NCBI GenBank assembly: GCA_036874045.1
Contig: CM072345.1
Span: forward strand, 11,518,501 to 11,582,500
Direction: 5' to 3'
Source: Cymodocea nodosa
Lineage: Eukaryota; Streptophyta; Magnoliopsida; Alismatales; Cymodoceaceae
Length of the DNA stretch: 64,000 nt
The notes beneath the pieces are model-generated. The model was not told where the DNA came from, made no database searches, and was given only the letters and a program-made list of their open reading frames with translations. The position numbers and the translations under genes were made by a program. This document shows, one piece after another, positions 1-13,900 of this stretch (positions within the stretch are counted from its first letter, which is position 1; every line of letters begins with the position of its first letter).

Positions 1-389
1 GGGCGTCGACCGGTCGCCCTGGTCACATGTGCTGTTAAACGTCATTTTCTCTTTTGTCACGTACTTGTTGTATAATCTTTATTATTCGTGTATTCATACT
101 CCTGATTTACGTCTTAACTCTTTCTAAATTTTCGGTTAACCTAAGGGAAAATCAGAAACCGTCTTTGAATCATTTGCCTTCCTTTTTCTTCCTGGTTGTA
201 CCTTTGCCTTCTAACATCATTGATATCAGTCAGGTTCCAATGCGCTACCGCTTCGGCTCTCCCCTGAGTCCTCCGTTTTCGCTCCGCCACCGCTTCCCAC
301 TTCAACAATATCAATCTCCATTTTCACACACCCATGAACCATGACTCCTACCTCTGCTATAAAAACTAGTTCTTAACCATCATTAGCAT

Positions 390-965
390 TCCAGTTGCCA
401 CACATTGCCATGAACATTGCACCACCGTCTGATGACGGCGAAGATAATATTCCTGCCTTTCTTCACTGGGAACAAGTTGATCAACTTGTCAGAAGCTGGA
501 TCCATGCAATCATGGCTCTTCCAGTGCAACGCACAATTCTCTCTTGCCCGACAGCCGCCGAGGCCTTGTTTCTTTTGGAGCATCGCCTCTCTTCAGTGAC
601 TCGTATTCATCAAAACTCTCATTGTATTAGCCTCTCGGACATTCCAAAAACCTCCGATGTTTCTATGCCTAACCATCAAGTTCATTCAAACAAAAAACGA
701 TGGCAAATTTGTAGGTTAATGGTACCTTTCAAGACTTTTTGCAGGCCACACACGTAGTTCTCAAACATCCGAGCAGAATGGCTTTGTCGAACGCAAATAG
801 TGTCACATCACCGATGTTGGTCGTTGTTTACTGCAACAAGCAAAACTTCCAACTTTCTCTCGGCTTGATGCCTTGACCATCACTTTTGCTCTCATTAATC
901 ATCGTTCATCTTGTTACGAGCTATGGGTTCGTCACAAGGAAATGTTCGTGGACTCTGCAGATGAA
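390..965 (+). mobile_element. Copia-type LTR retrotransposon fossil
   Basis: Translated stretches resemble a Copia gag (WEQVDQLVRSWIHA, then AAEALFLLEHRLSS) and, further right, a Copia integrase core (the NGFVERKHRH-type motif followed by GRCLLQQAKLP). Only these two polyprotein parts are recognisable and they lie unusually close together. The copy is broken, old and not expected to encode protein. LTRs were not identified. Family assignment rests on recognised motifs, not on a database search. Confidence 0.7.
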
Positions 966-1655
966 TGATTCATAAAGCAGTTACGTTATATGCTGTATTC
1001 TATGCATTCATTCCTGTTTAGGCGAGATTATACATTTCATTTGTACATAGGGTCCTCCTCCACACTCTAATTAAGACTTTCCTCTGACCTCAATACTTAA
1101 ATTTGTGTGTTATTCCAAGGAGAGGAGATACTTGATAATGATTATTTGATTTGATCAGTAGGGATGCTTGACTCGTAATCAAGTACAGCAAAAAAAATTC
1201 CCGCCGTAGATAACACAAACATTTCTTATTTTCGGTCGACAAAGAATATACCAATATATAGCTGACGGCAATTCGGTTTGAAGGTTAAGATTTTGAAAGG
1301 AGGAAAAAAAAGAAGCTATTCTTTTATTCTCCACCCGCCCCCCAGTAACTTCGGCCTCGTCAAAACAGTACACATGCGTTACAAACCTCTGATTGATTTG
1401 GTAGTGCAAAATGATCTATAATCTTCTAGATTTTAATTTTTTTAATAGAGTAAAACATCTCCCATATTCTGAATAAATTAATAAATGGTATACGCGTTTG
1501 GCTTGATTGATACTAATCTACCAATATTTATCAACTGATCCGCTTTTGAGAAAAAACAAATCACAACCACAAGAACTCGATCACAACTGCAATAACCGGC
1601 CATTACTCAAGAATTATTGATGTGCAAAGAAATCAGCGGAGCACCACAGCACTGA
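966..1655. other. AT-rich spacer, 3' flank of the carboxypeptidase gene
   Basis: No coding region is supported here. The right part should contain the 3' UTR of the minus-strand serine carboxypeptidase-like gene whose stop codon ends at 1656. The left part may hold worn flanking sequence of the Copia fossil. Nothing else is recognised. Confidence 0.5.
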
Positions 1656-4963
<3,308 letters not shown>

Positions 4964-6652
4964 TTCTCTGTCTCGGTAGCTCCCCTGATCTCTTGGGGGT
5001 GAGAAAGAGGAAGAGGACCTTCTTTGTAATGACGCTGTTTTTTATTTACATTTAAATTTAATATTTCACCTGTATTATTAACTATGGTGACATTTTAATT
5101 AGACTTTTTTTAATCCCATTAAAACGTCGTTGTCTAAAAAAAGGGCTCAACCGTGCGTACAAAAAAAAAGCCAACGTTTTCCAAACCGCCAGCTTTTTTC
5201 TTACAGAAAAACGTCGCTTCAAAAAAGTTGAGTTAGGAGGGAATTTTAGTAACGTTTTTCAAAAATTTAGCCTTTTCTATATTGTCTGCAGTAAATCTTA
5301 CATAAGGTAATAATACATTTTTTTTTTTTTTTTTTTTTTAAGATTGTTACCATTTGTTGGAATAAAATGGTATTGAAGATTATTCATCAAGAGGGAAGAA
5401 ATGGACTTCCTTTATTGTAACTGTCAGAATAATGGTCGGCGGTTAAAGAGGCGCGGAGGAGGTGAGAGCTTTTACCCTTTTATAAATAGAAGTAGAAGAA
5501 AATGTATTGTGAAATAATAAATTTTACTTTCTCTACCTACTCTTAGTTCTCAAATTTCATCGAAATCTTTCCCAGATCCGACCAACTCTAATACAATGTC
5601 AGCAACCATAACGTTTAAGCCGTGGGTGTCAGTAATAAACGTTGCCTTCACCTTACCCAAGTTCAATATGAGATTTTATAAGATGCACGCAGGAGCAACA
5701 GACTTGCACGGGCCGCTCCATTCACGGCACAAACTTGTATGGGCCTGTGTCTGGACCAAGATAGTTGTGGCTCAACACAGCCCAACCTGGTTAGCACGAA
5801 TGGTGTCTGGGCTATGGATTATTCGGGCCGTACTGGCCCAACGCAGCCTGTCCACACCTTTACGCTGAAATTATATGATTTGCACTTAATTTTTCATGCT
5901 AATGCTCTCGGAAAGATCAAGTTAACTATTACATATGTCGATGCTCTCGAAAAGAGTGAGATCAAGGTTAACAATGAGAATCAATGATATTTTTATTTAT
6001 CTAAAATATGAATTTACTTTTTATTTATTTTATTTATCTACGTATATTATTTTTACATTGATGTAAATATAAATTATGCACGTATTTGTATTATCATAAA
6101 AATATTATACAATCAATTGACTTAAATAAATATATTCAACCCAATTTGAGTAAATTTGGCATTTTATTACTAAATCTGTTAGAATATAATTCTAATCTAC
6201 AGTCGTGGTTTTCATTTTTAGAGCATTAGCATACATGATGTAAGTTGGTTGTATGTGTGAGTAATTACATTTCTTGATAAGTGATTAACAATGAATGTAA
6301 GTTGTTGGTTATGTATATGAATACTTGTGTTGCTTACCGTATGGGTTGATTATTTGGTAGTCAGGTAAATTCTATTATAAATAAATGTAAGTGTCATATA
6401 CTTTATATATGTTTTCAAAATACTTTTTAAACGAAAAAATATCTTCTAAAACGCCATCAAATAAATCGAGAAGAAATGCTGCTTAAAAAGGTTAACCTTT
6501 TGGAATATGTTAACCTAAAAAATTAGGTTCTACCAAACGGACCTTATATTATCGTATAATTTTGTTGGTACGAGGCTGCCAGACTTTTTTGGAAATTGAC
6601 AAGGAAAACTCGTAAGTTAGTAGTAGAAAGCATGAAATCAACTACTTGTGGA

Positions 6653-6680
<28 letters not shown>
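6653..6680. repeat. (AT)n microsatellite
   Basis: About 14 uninterrupted AT units; a likely length-variable locus. Confidence 0.95.
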
Positions 6681-6683
<3 letters not shown>

Positions 6684-6973
6684 TAGAAAGCAAGTTTATT
6701 ATTTCCAGTAAAATTGAAATCCTGATTTTCATAAGATTGGAACCAATTATACATGCCCAAAAAGATGAAAGGAAACTATTTAGTCATGCATTCTCATGAT
6801 ACACATTTATCTTGTATAAGTCTATCTCTTTTAATTTACCGAATGGTCCTTCGTACGTATTAATTAAGGAAATAGTTCAATAATAAGATGATAACCACCG
6901 CGCGCAATGGTAGGCAAAAAATTCAAAGGAGGAAGTTTAAGACCATCGTAACAAAAGAGTGTTTCCATGACAA

Positions 6974-6995
6974 ATATATATATATATATATATAT
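6974..6995. repeat. (AT)n microsatellite
   Basis: About 11 uninterrupted AT units. Confidence 0.9.
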
Positions 6996-7311
6996 TTATT
7001 GTAGGATAACGGAGAAGAAATCTGCTTTCAGTATCGATATATATAATATAATAATACCGTAATTGATTGGGATGCGAAGAGCTGCCAATATTAAGCATCG
7101 ACAACCACATCCCGTCTATCACCCATAATCTGAATGATGTCGTAGTTGCTCGGCTTCCATGGAGCACACGGCCACGCACCGTTGCCTGCAAGGCATGGCA
7201 AGGAGGCAATTAATCGAAGGATCAAAGGACCGATACCAATCAATGTACGTACGCAAGCATCGTCAACTGATAATTAATGGGCGAGGTGGACTTTGAGGTC
7301 CGGGGCGTGTC

Positions 7312-7318
7312 TATAAAA
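7312..7318 (+). promoter_or_regulatory. TATA box of the 8-cysteine peptide gene
   Basis: TATAAAA lies 78 nt before the ATG at 7396, leaving about 45-50 nt of 5' UTR if transcription starts some 30 nt downstream. The leader contains a (GCTC)n run near 7348-7366. The distance and the perfect consensus support a working promoter. Confidence 0.75.
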
Positions 7319-7395
7319 TCAGAGCACCATCTCGCTTCCCTTCATCGCCCAGCTCGCTCGCTCGCTCGTCTTAACTAGCAGAGAAGAACTTGGTG

Positions 7396-7671
7396 ATGGC
7401 GCCCCGTCTCGTGCTCTTCTTCCTTCTGGCGGTGGCCATGGCGACGACGGTATCACATGCGGCGATGTGGCAACGACCCTCACCCCCACCCCCACCCTCG
7501 GTAAGCTGTGAAAATTTGGAATACTGCTTTCTGCAGTGCTTGGTCCAGCAGACCGAATGCATTCATACCTACCTCACTCCCTGCACCCTAAACGGCGGTG
7601 GGCGTACCGGAATCGCTAAATGCGGCAGATCCTTCTCTACGTGCGCGGTGGCGTGCTACCCACTTCGCTAG
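7396..7671 (+). CDS. Small secreted cysteine-rich peptide (8 Cys), family not recognised
   Basis: An intronless 91-aa protein. The ATG at 7396 is chosen over the upstream in-frame GTG/TTG codons because it begins a classic signal peptide (MAPRLVLFFLLAVAMATT, cleavage likely near residue 23). A short proline run (residues 29-34) leads into a core of about 54 residues with eight cysteines at 38, 44, 48, 55, 63, 76, 83 and 87. The spacing is Cx5Cx3Cx6Cx7Cx12Cx6Cx3C. This differs from the nsLTP, GASA and defensin patterns I know; the two CxxxC pairs recall alpha-hairpinin or thionin-like folds, but that is inference. Likely secreted to the apoplast, perhaps in defence or reproductive signalling; no function is shown. 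TATA box at 7312 and GC-rich coding sequence in an AT-rich setting support a real gene. Confidence 0.75.
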   Translation: MAPRLVLFFLLAVAMATTVSHAAMWQRPSPPPPPSVSCENLEYCFLQCLVQQTECIHTYLTPCTLNGGGRTGIAKCGRSFSTCAVACYPLR

Positions 7672-7903
7672 CTGGTAACCCCGGCATCCTGCCATACGTC
7701 GCACGCCATCGTCGATAAATAAATACCTACTACTCCTTCTTCCTTCCTCATCCATAGATAAATGAATAAATAAATAAATAAAGATCGATGCATGCGACGG
7801 TGCTAAGCCCACTTCATCATGCTGGTCATACCCGTCAAGTTGTGTTCCTATGGACAAACTACTATCATATCTATATATGGCTCCCTTTATTTCAAGTCTT
7901 CGA

Positions 7904-7943
7904 GCTTTCTTGCTTTCTTGCTTTCTTGCTTTCTTTCTTTCTT
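7904..7943 (+). repeat. CTTTCTTG/CTTT short tandem repeat
   Basis: Several copies of CTTTCTTG run into CTTT units, about 270 bp downstream of the 8-cysteine peptide gene. Confidence 0.85.
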
Positions 7944-9156
7944 ACATGATCCACTTTTATTTCATCGATGGTTTGCTTATGAACGAAAAAAATCGCTTAA
8001 AAATCAACGAAATCTTAACCTCCGTTTTATCGAGGTCAGGATGGCATATATATATATATAATCGTCATAATTTGTTAAACCAATACGATGATGCATCTTA
8101 AAGATACGTGGTCGAAATTTAATGCTCTTGACCATGCAATCGTTAATTGTGTCACGCTTTTTTTAATTGGATGCAATGAGAAGAGGGAAGAGTTGTAAGT
8201 GTCATACAAGATGTTGAATACATGTTTGGCAACTTAGAATATGGTGAACTTAATGAAAATAGTTGATATCATGCAAAGCAGTAAGCCACGATAGCAATAA
8301 GCGCAATCGAAGAAAATTGTGGGAGCAACCCGTTGCGGAAATTTTGATCGCCGAAATCGGGGTTACGATCACTTCAAACCGCCCTCCGAAGGCGCTTATA
8401 TAAACATAGTTCAATACCCATCTTATTTATGTCAGTATTCGCTCCTTTGGTGCTGGAGGGTAAGCCAGAAACAAAACAAGAAGGCTTCCTTGGATTGTGC
8501 AAAACTCATGATCAGTTCTCCATACATATATCCAGATGATTATATACGCCAGAATGATTATCTAAACTAAAACTACGATGGAGTGTTCTGTCTCTTGTCT
8601 GAATTTAAATCTAGAACTTGGTCCATTGAAATGAAGTGAATGATCTACTTTTTGCAAATTTCTGAGATGGCGATCGGTTCTGCGGAATGAACGCAAAGGC
8701 CGCCCCAATACAAAAGACACCGGAAAAGGCGAAGTCTACTTGGACCGAGCTCAGTTTCACCCACACCCCAAACGTTGCATTCGGAGTCGAAGAGAAGATG
8801 AGAGGGTTGGGTACTTCGTGGTTCAAACCAAGGTGAACGCATTTTGTTATTACAGAGGAGTGCGCCAGTAGAAGGATAACGTTGATTTACATCTACAAGT
8901 AAATAAGAGGTTTACCGTAGATGTTTTCCTTTCTCCACCTATAGTTGCATCGACAGCATTATGCTTTTCGATGTAACTTTTGCCCACACTGAAAACAATA
9001 CTATTGAACGACGGAATTCCTGTTCTTCAAAAAAAAGATAAAGAATCCAGAAAAATAAATTTTATAACAAAAGAAGGCAAGCATAACCGGAGCGTTCTTT
9101 TCTTTTTCTTCTTCCTTTTTGTTTTCTTTCTTATTTATGCGGATAAAAGAGAGAAG
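7944..9156. other. Spacer without a supported gene
   Basis: A 71-codon minus-strand open stretch (8611-8826) has less AT-rich composition and reads like a membrane-protein scrap, but it has no recognisable domain, no clear splice context and no start context. Otherwise AT-rich and unassigned. Confidence 0.4.
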
Positions 9157-9520
9157 ATGGATACCGTCGTAGTTACTGTCTCTTGATTTTTGCTTACTTT
9201 TTGTTCTTTCATAAACTAATGGATACCATTAAAGTTGCTATCTTCTAATATTTTACATTTTTTTTTTAAAATATAAAAAAGATAGACAACATCAGAGTTA
9301 CTATCTCTTAATATTTTACATAATTCTTCTTCTAAAAAATATAAAAAAAGTAGGTACCATTTAAGTATTATCTTCTAATATTTTACTCTCTTTTTTTTTT
9401 GTTAAATATAAGAATGATAGGTACCATTCGAGTACTCTCTTAATATTTTATACCATTCTTTTATAAAATGTGAGGAAAGTGGACACCAACGTTGTTGTTC
9501 TCTTCCAAATATTTTTCTTT
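9157..9520. repeat. Tandem array, about six diverged copies of a 61-70 bp unit
   Basis: Each unit begins with a GATGGATACC-like motif and continues to CTATCTTCTAATATTTTAC, followed by T-rich then A-rich filler ending in an AAATATAA-like stretch. Unit starts lie near 9157, 9220, 9281, 9351, 9417 and 9478. Copies differ by substitutions and small length changes, so the array is old. Confidence 0.8.
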
Positions 9521-9600
9521 TAATTCCCAACTACAACAAAAGAACGTTGAAATATAAAAGAAGGAAAGGAATGTTATGATAATATTTAAATAATAATAAT

Positions 9601-9780
9601 CACTTAACATTTACAAAATGTCAGGTGACATTCAATGCAAACTAATGAAATATATATGTTAAAATATAATATATATATATATATATATTATATAGGAGAG
9701 AAAGTTATCTGACATTTACAAAAACGTCAAATGGCATTCAACGTAAATGCATAACAAGTGTATATACTAAGATATAAAAG
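9601..9780. repeat. Duplicated about 104-bp segment
   Basis: Two diverged direct copies share ACATTTACAAAA(A)TGTCA, then GGTGACATTCAATG versus ATGGCATTCAACG, then an AT tract. The second copy starts near 9706. An (AT)n run separates them. Confidence 0.65.
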
Positions 9781-10087
9781 AAAAGAAAGAAATTTAAAAA
9801 TGAGAGAAAGGAAAAATGAAGGTAAGCTGCAAGTTATATTTTTTTTTGATAAGTATTAGTATATATATATGGTTAGACTTCAATTGAATCAAAAAAATCC
9901 AACTCAAGGAAGGACTTATTCTAAAAAAAAAAAAGAAATTGCAAGGTATAAATAATAATTTCAGTATGATCAAAGAACCCTTCATAAAAATAAATGAATA
10001 ATAAATAAAGAAATAAATGAATAAAATAATGATGATTTAATAAATAATAACCAAATGGTTGAATAAATAAATATATTTATTTAAAAA

Positions 10088-10280
10088 AGAGAGATGATTC
10101 GGTCAAACCGAAATGTATCATTCGATTTGACTGATGGTTTAAAAAAAAAAGAGTTTCGATCTGATCGAAATATTATCTTTGATTTAATCGAAGTTGAAAA
10201 ATATATATTTATCGAAGAAGGGGAGATTTGGTCTAACTGAAATTTTTTTTTGATTCGACCAAAGGTTAAAAATATATTAT
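10088..10280. repeat. Three diverged copies of a 62-65 bp unit with small palindromes
   Basis: Each unit holds a short inverted motif of the type TTCGGTCAAACCGAA or TTCGATCTGATCGAA, then a second partial copy (TTCGATTTGACTGA, TTTGATTTAATCGAA, TTGATTCGACCAAA), then an A-rich spacer. Unit starts lie near 10092, 10153 and 10220. Confidence 0.7.
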
Positions 10281-10384
10281 TAAAAAATAATTAGTTCGTT
10301 AACTTTACTTAAACACAATGAACTTAGCCTATTATGTTTAGGTATAGTTAAGCAGGTTACCTAAACCAAACGTATTGCATACAT

Positions 10385-10790
10385 AAAGTTTTAAAAGCAT
10401 ATTTTTGATAAAATACAAGTACTTAAAAATATAATTAAATATCTTAGATATAAAATATAGAAGTATCTAAGAAATTAAAATCAAGATATTTTTGGATGTA
10501 AAATATACGTATTTAAAATAAAAATAAAATCAAAAGTCTTAGATATAGAAATATAAATATCTAATAAATAAAAAGTTAAATATTTTATATACAAAAGAAA
10601 ATATATTAATAATAAAATCAAGCATCTTAGATATAGAAATGTATATATCTAAGGAATTAAAATTAAAATATCCTAAATACAAGATAAATGTATTTAAAGG
10701 GAAATCCAACATCTTAAAACGAAGATATAAGTATTTAAGAAATTATCAAGATGTTTTGGATGCAAATCATGGGTATTAAAAAAAAGCAAT
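10385..10790. repeat. AT-rich tandem array, period about 85-95 bp
   Basis: At least four copies of a motif like ATCTTAGATATAGAAATATA, followed by TATCTAAGAAATTAAAA and an AAGATATTTTGGATG-like block. Copy starts lie near 10441, 10532, 10627 and 10712. The copies are strongly diverged and it is not coding. Confidence 0.7.
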
Positions 10791-11743
10791 ATAAAACATT
10801 CAAACGAATCAAATATTTCAAAATAAAAAATAAAAAATCATTTGATTGTGTATGTGCTAACAAACTTTCTTATAAAAGAAGTTCATCATTAAGCATGCAT
10901 TGTTCAAATGATATATTATTGATTGAAATATTTTTTCTCGACTCTGTTGCCTCTACAAATCAATAAATGCTTTCCTTGGTAATGCCTTTTTTAGCACTTT
11001 GCAATCGACATGATCTATTAACGATTACGACACTTTTTTAGCCTACTTTTTTGTGTTTCTATCTTTACTCAGGCATCTCATCAAACTCTCTAGACGGTGT
11101 AACATTTAATATATTGGATTACAATAAATGTTTAGTTTTATATAAGAAAAGTTTGGTCATTAATGGTTTCTCATTTTTGACGATATACATTTGACATCCT
11201 ATAACTATAGAGAAGTTCTAGATTCCCTAGCTAAGAAACGAGGAATATCATAGCATTGAAGGAAAAACACGCCACCATGTCAAACACAAAATGTGTAGGT
11301 GGCAAGAGGAAATAAAGGAGGAAAAAAAAAAAAAATTCTAAAATAAGGGTGGAAAAGAAAATGTACAAAATGCATGAATATGGAAGATAAGCCATGCAAG
11401 CAGGATCATGAGACGATGAATTAAGTGGATGACTTTTTACAATGAAAAATTCATAGAATTATTGATTAACTTCATGAACTTTTAAATTTATGTGAGGTTT
11501 TAAGAAGAGTAAGCAATAATATTGTAAAAAGAAACGAACGACGATTGTGCACTTAGATGGACGATCGATTTTTGGAAAATTCAAGACACGTAACCTAAAA
11601 TCGACACTTTAACATTCTATCCTTGGTAGGGAGAAATCACTCCTTAAAGATTTTATACCTCGACAAACCAATTAATTACTCTATTTCCCTCTTATACATC
11701 TCATCCTTCCTTCCCTCTCACCTCTCTTCTCCTTCTTTCCTAA
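10791..11743. other. AT-rich spacer, no gene seen
   Basis: No protein motif or repeat structure is recognised apart from homopolymer runs. It sits between the tandem arrays and the MITE. Confidence 0.5.
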
Positions 11744-12761
11744 GGAGTGTTTTGTGTATTTGAAATCTTACGAAATTGAAAATTTTTTTCGTTAGATTTC
11801 GAGTCATGAGTTGTTTATGTATTTTAAAATTTAAATTTTTTAAAAATTTCTTGAAAATTTGAATTTAAATCATATGTAAAGGTTGGTAAAATGAATTCTA
11901 AACCTAAAATGTTTGAATTCATTTTCTAAAAGATCGCTCGACGGTCACCTTTGACTGTTGAAGTATATATTGTTAATATTTTTTATTTAATTATTTATTT
12001 TAATATATTTTTATTAAAAATAAAATATTAATTATTTTATTATTATTAATATTATTTAATTTATAATATTAAAATCATAAATATTATTTGATTTTATTAT
12101 TATTATTAATTATTTATTATATTATTTAATATATAATATCAAAATTTCAAAAACTATATAATTTTCTTAACTTTCTGTGACTAATATAAACTAAGTCTTA
12201 AAAGTCATTTATAGCTAATAGAATGTTCATAATTATATTTTTTTATAATCAAAGTATTTCAATAATTATTTATTATTTACTTTCATTTATTCACTTCATA
12301 ATAATTATATTTTTAAAAAAGTTATTTATTATTACATTACAAGGAATATGTAATTTATAATTAACCTTTTATTATTTTAAACATGTATTATAACTAAAAA
12401 GTTATCAATTTTTGTAATTTTTGATTTGTTTTATATATTGATATACTTAATTAATTGATAAATAATATATAAACATTTAATTTAATAATATGTTCATTTA
12501 TTAATGTAATTAATTCATTTCTTGATTAATTATATTTTTACTAATTACTTTAATTCATTACTTAACTTTATTAAAAATCAATTATGTTCAATTCCATTCA
12601 ATTATGTCATGTATACAAACACCTAAATTTCAATTTATGTCAAATTACTAGACGTACACAAAAACTTAGATTTTAAATTATTTCCATCAAATTCTGTAGA
12701 ATTCAAATTACGTTAGAATTCAAATTTTACAAAATTTAAATTCTAGGTACACAAACATACC
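11744..12761. mobile_element. Tourist-like (PIF/Harbinger-type) MITE, about 1.0 kb
   Basis: The left end reads GGAGTGTTTTGTGTATTTGA and the right end, reverse complemented, reads GGTATGTTTGTGTACCTAGA, so the ends form imperfect terminal inverted repeats. The flanking trinucleotides are TAA (11741-11743) and TTA (12762-12764), matching the TWA target preference of PIF/Harbinger elements, though not identical. The interior is extremely AT-rich and non-coding. A related copy lies inverted at 22109-22700, which supports transposition. Confidence 0.7.
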
Positions 12762-12808
12762 TTAATAAGGTGAAATCGTTAAACATACCTTAATAAGTTG
12801 AAATCGTT
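12753..12808. repeat. 28-bp tandem duplication across a MITE end
   Basis: Two adjacent copies differ at one position. The unit starts with AAACATACCTTAATAAG and ends with TGAAATCGTT. It includes the last nine bases of the MITE, the target trinucleotide and flanking DNA, so the duplication happened after insertion. Confidence 0.9.
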
Positions 12809-13306
12809 AGCCCTACTCTCTTACATGTTTTCCAATATGTTATAGTATATATTATATTGTAATGTATGTGATGCATATAAGGTATTTTTTTTTAAAAAGA
12901 TGGATGGTATACATTTTTATTTATTAATTCTTAAGGAATCTCTTAATTAATCAATTTATTAATAAATAATTATTAAAATAAAAAACCAGAAAGACGTGAA
13001 AAGAAGAAATTACAGTTTATTTTGTAGAACATTGGGGATACAACCATTACGATTATTACAAACAAGGTAAAACATGATCAGCTGTAGGAATGATTATTGA
13101 TACCCCCAACCCAGTCGAAGAACGGTCCCTACACACTCAATACAACAGCGTACCATCTCACAGAATAGAAGCGGCAGGGAAGAAAGCAGCCACCACTCCA
13201 TCCAGAGAGATCGGCGTGGAAGAGAAAGCCCATATATGGAGAGGTGCCTAAGGAAGGGAGGGAGACTAATCTCTTGCGTTTGACCAGATAAGCGAACAGG
13301 AACAAA
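12809..13306. other. AT-rich spacer and nicotinamidase 3' region
   Basis: The right part (about 13000-13306) is less AT-rich and should contain the 3' UTR of the minus-strand nicotinamidase gene. No other gene is seen. Confidence 0.5.
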
Positions 13307-13900
13307 TCAAGCCTTGCGGCCGAAACTCGACTCCAACCTCTTGCAATCGACCAGATACGCGAACCCATACGCCATGTTCTTCAGCGTGGTATCGTGTAAG
13401 TCGCTGTTCACAGTCGCCGTCGCGTCGGTGGAGAAAAACACCCTGAACCCCTTGATGAACGCCTCCCTGGCCGACGTCTCGCAGCAGAGGTTCGTCATCA
13501 CGCCGGCGACGATCACCTCCTCCACCCCCATCTCCCTAAGCCTCTCCTCCAGCCCCGTCCCTCGGAACGCGCTGTACGTGTTCTTCCCCACCACCGGGTC
13601 TCCCTCCTCCCGCGCCAGGCCCTGGATGAGCTCCGCGTCGACGGTACCGTCGAGGATGAGGTCGTCGCCCCACCACTCTCCCAGCATGGCGTAGTCGGAG
13701 GGGGACTTATGGCTGTGGCGGGTGAAGATGACGGGGATGCCAGCGGCACGGCAAAGGGAGATGGTGGTGTTGAGGGCGGGGAGGATGGGTACGGCCATAG
13801 ACGAGAAGTGGTTCTGCACGTCGATCACCAGGAGGACACAGGACTTAGGGTTAGGGCTCCGCTTACGGATCTCGTACTCGGTGTAAGAGGAGGTCGCCAT
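13307..13900 (-). CDS. Nicotinamidase (isochorismatase-fold), NIC2/NIC3 type
   Basis: Deamidates nicotinamide to nicotinate in the plant NAD salvage pathway, probably in the cytosol. The single exon encodes 197 aa, matching the length of Arabidopsis NIC2/NIC3 as I recall it. The isochorismatase-fold triad is in place: Asp27 ([10 protein letters not shown]), Lys106 ([10 protein letters not shown]) and Cys139 ([13 protein letters not shown]). The metal-site neighbourhood [11 protein letters not shown] is also plant-nicotinamidase-like, as is [12 protein letters not shown] near the C-terminus. The ATG at 13900 is chosen over an upstream in-frame codon at 14008 because the added 36 residues look like untranslated sequence and the family begins with a short tail before the core. 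The coding sequence is GC-rich and shows no damage. A related isochorismatase-like hydrolase is possible, but the NLCCET motif favours nicotinamidase. Confidence 0.9.
   Translation of the reverse strand: MATSSYTEYEIRKRSPNPKSCVLLVIDVQNHFSSMAVPILPALNTTISLCRAAGIPVIFTRHSHKSPSDYAMLGEWWGDDLILDGTVDAELIQGLAREEGDPVVGKNTYSAFRGTGLEERLREMGVEEVIVAGVMTNLCCETSAREAFIKGFRVFFSTDATATVNSDLHDTTLKNMAYGFAYLVDCKRLESSFGRKA

Larger units (their letters stand above)
4964..7311. other. AT-rich spacer with microsatellites
   Basis: No gene is supported. The left end should hold the promoter and 5' UTR of the minus-strand carboxypeptidase gene. A T-run lies near 5318-5339 and AT runs lie at 6653-6680 and 6974-6995. A sequence near 6515-6545 (AACCTAAAAAATTAGG, then ACCAAACGGACC) looks like one end of a MITE, but its partner end was not found. 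Confidence 0.5.

Noticed and set aside
54-344. 96-codon open frame at the left edge
   Set aside because: No domain, AT-rich and low-complexity, next to a Copia fossil; looks like chance.
8611-8826. Minus-strand 71-codon frame resembling a membrane protein piece
   Set aside because: No recognised family, no start or splice support.
9157-10790. CRISPR-like spacing of repeats
   Set aside because: Units are adjacent and diverged without unique spacers; plant minisatellites, not CRISPR.
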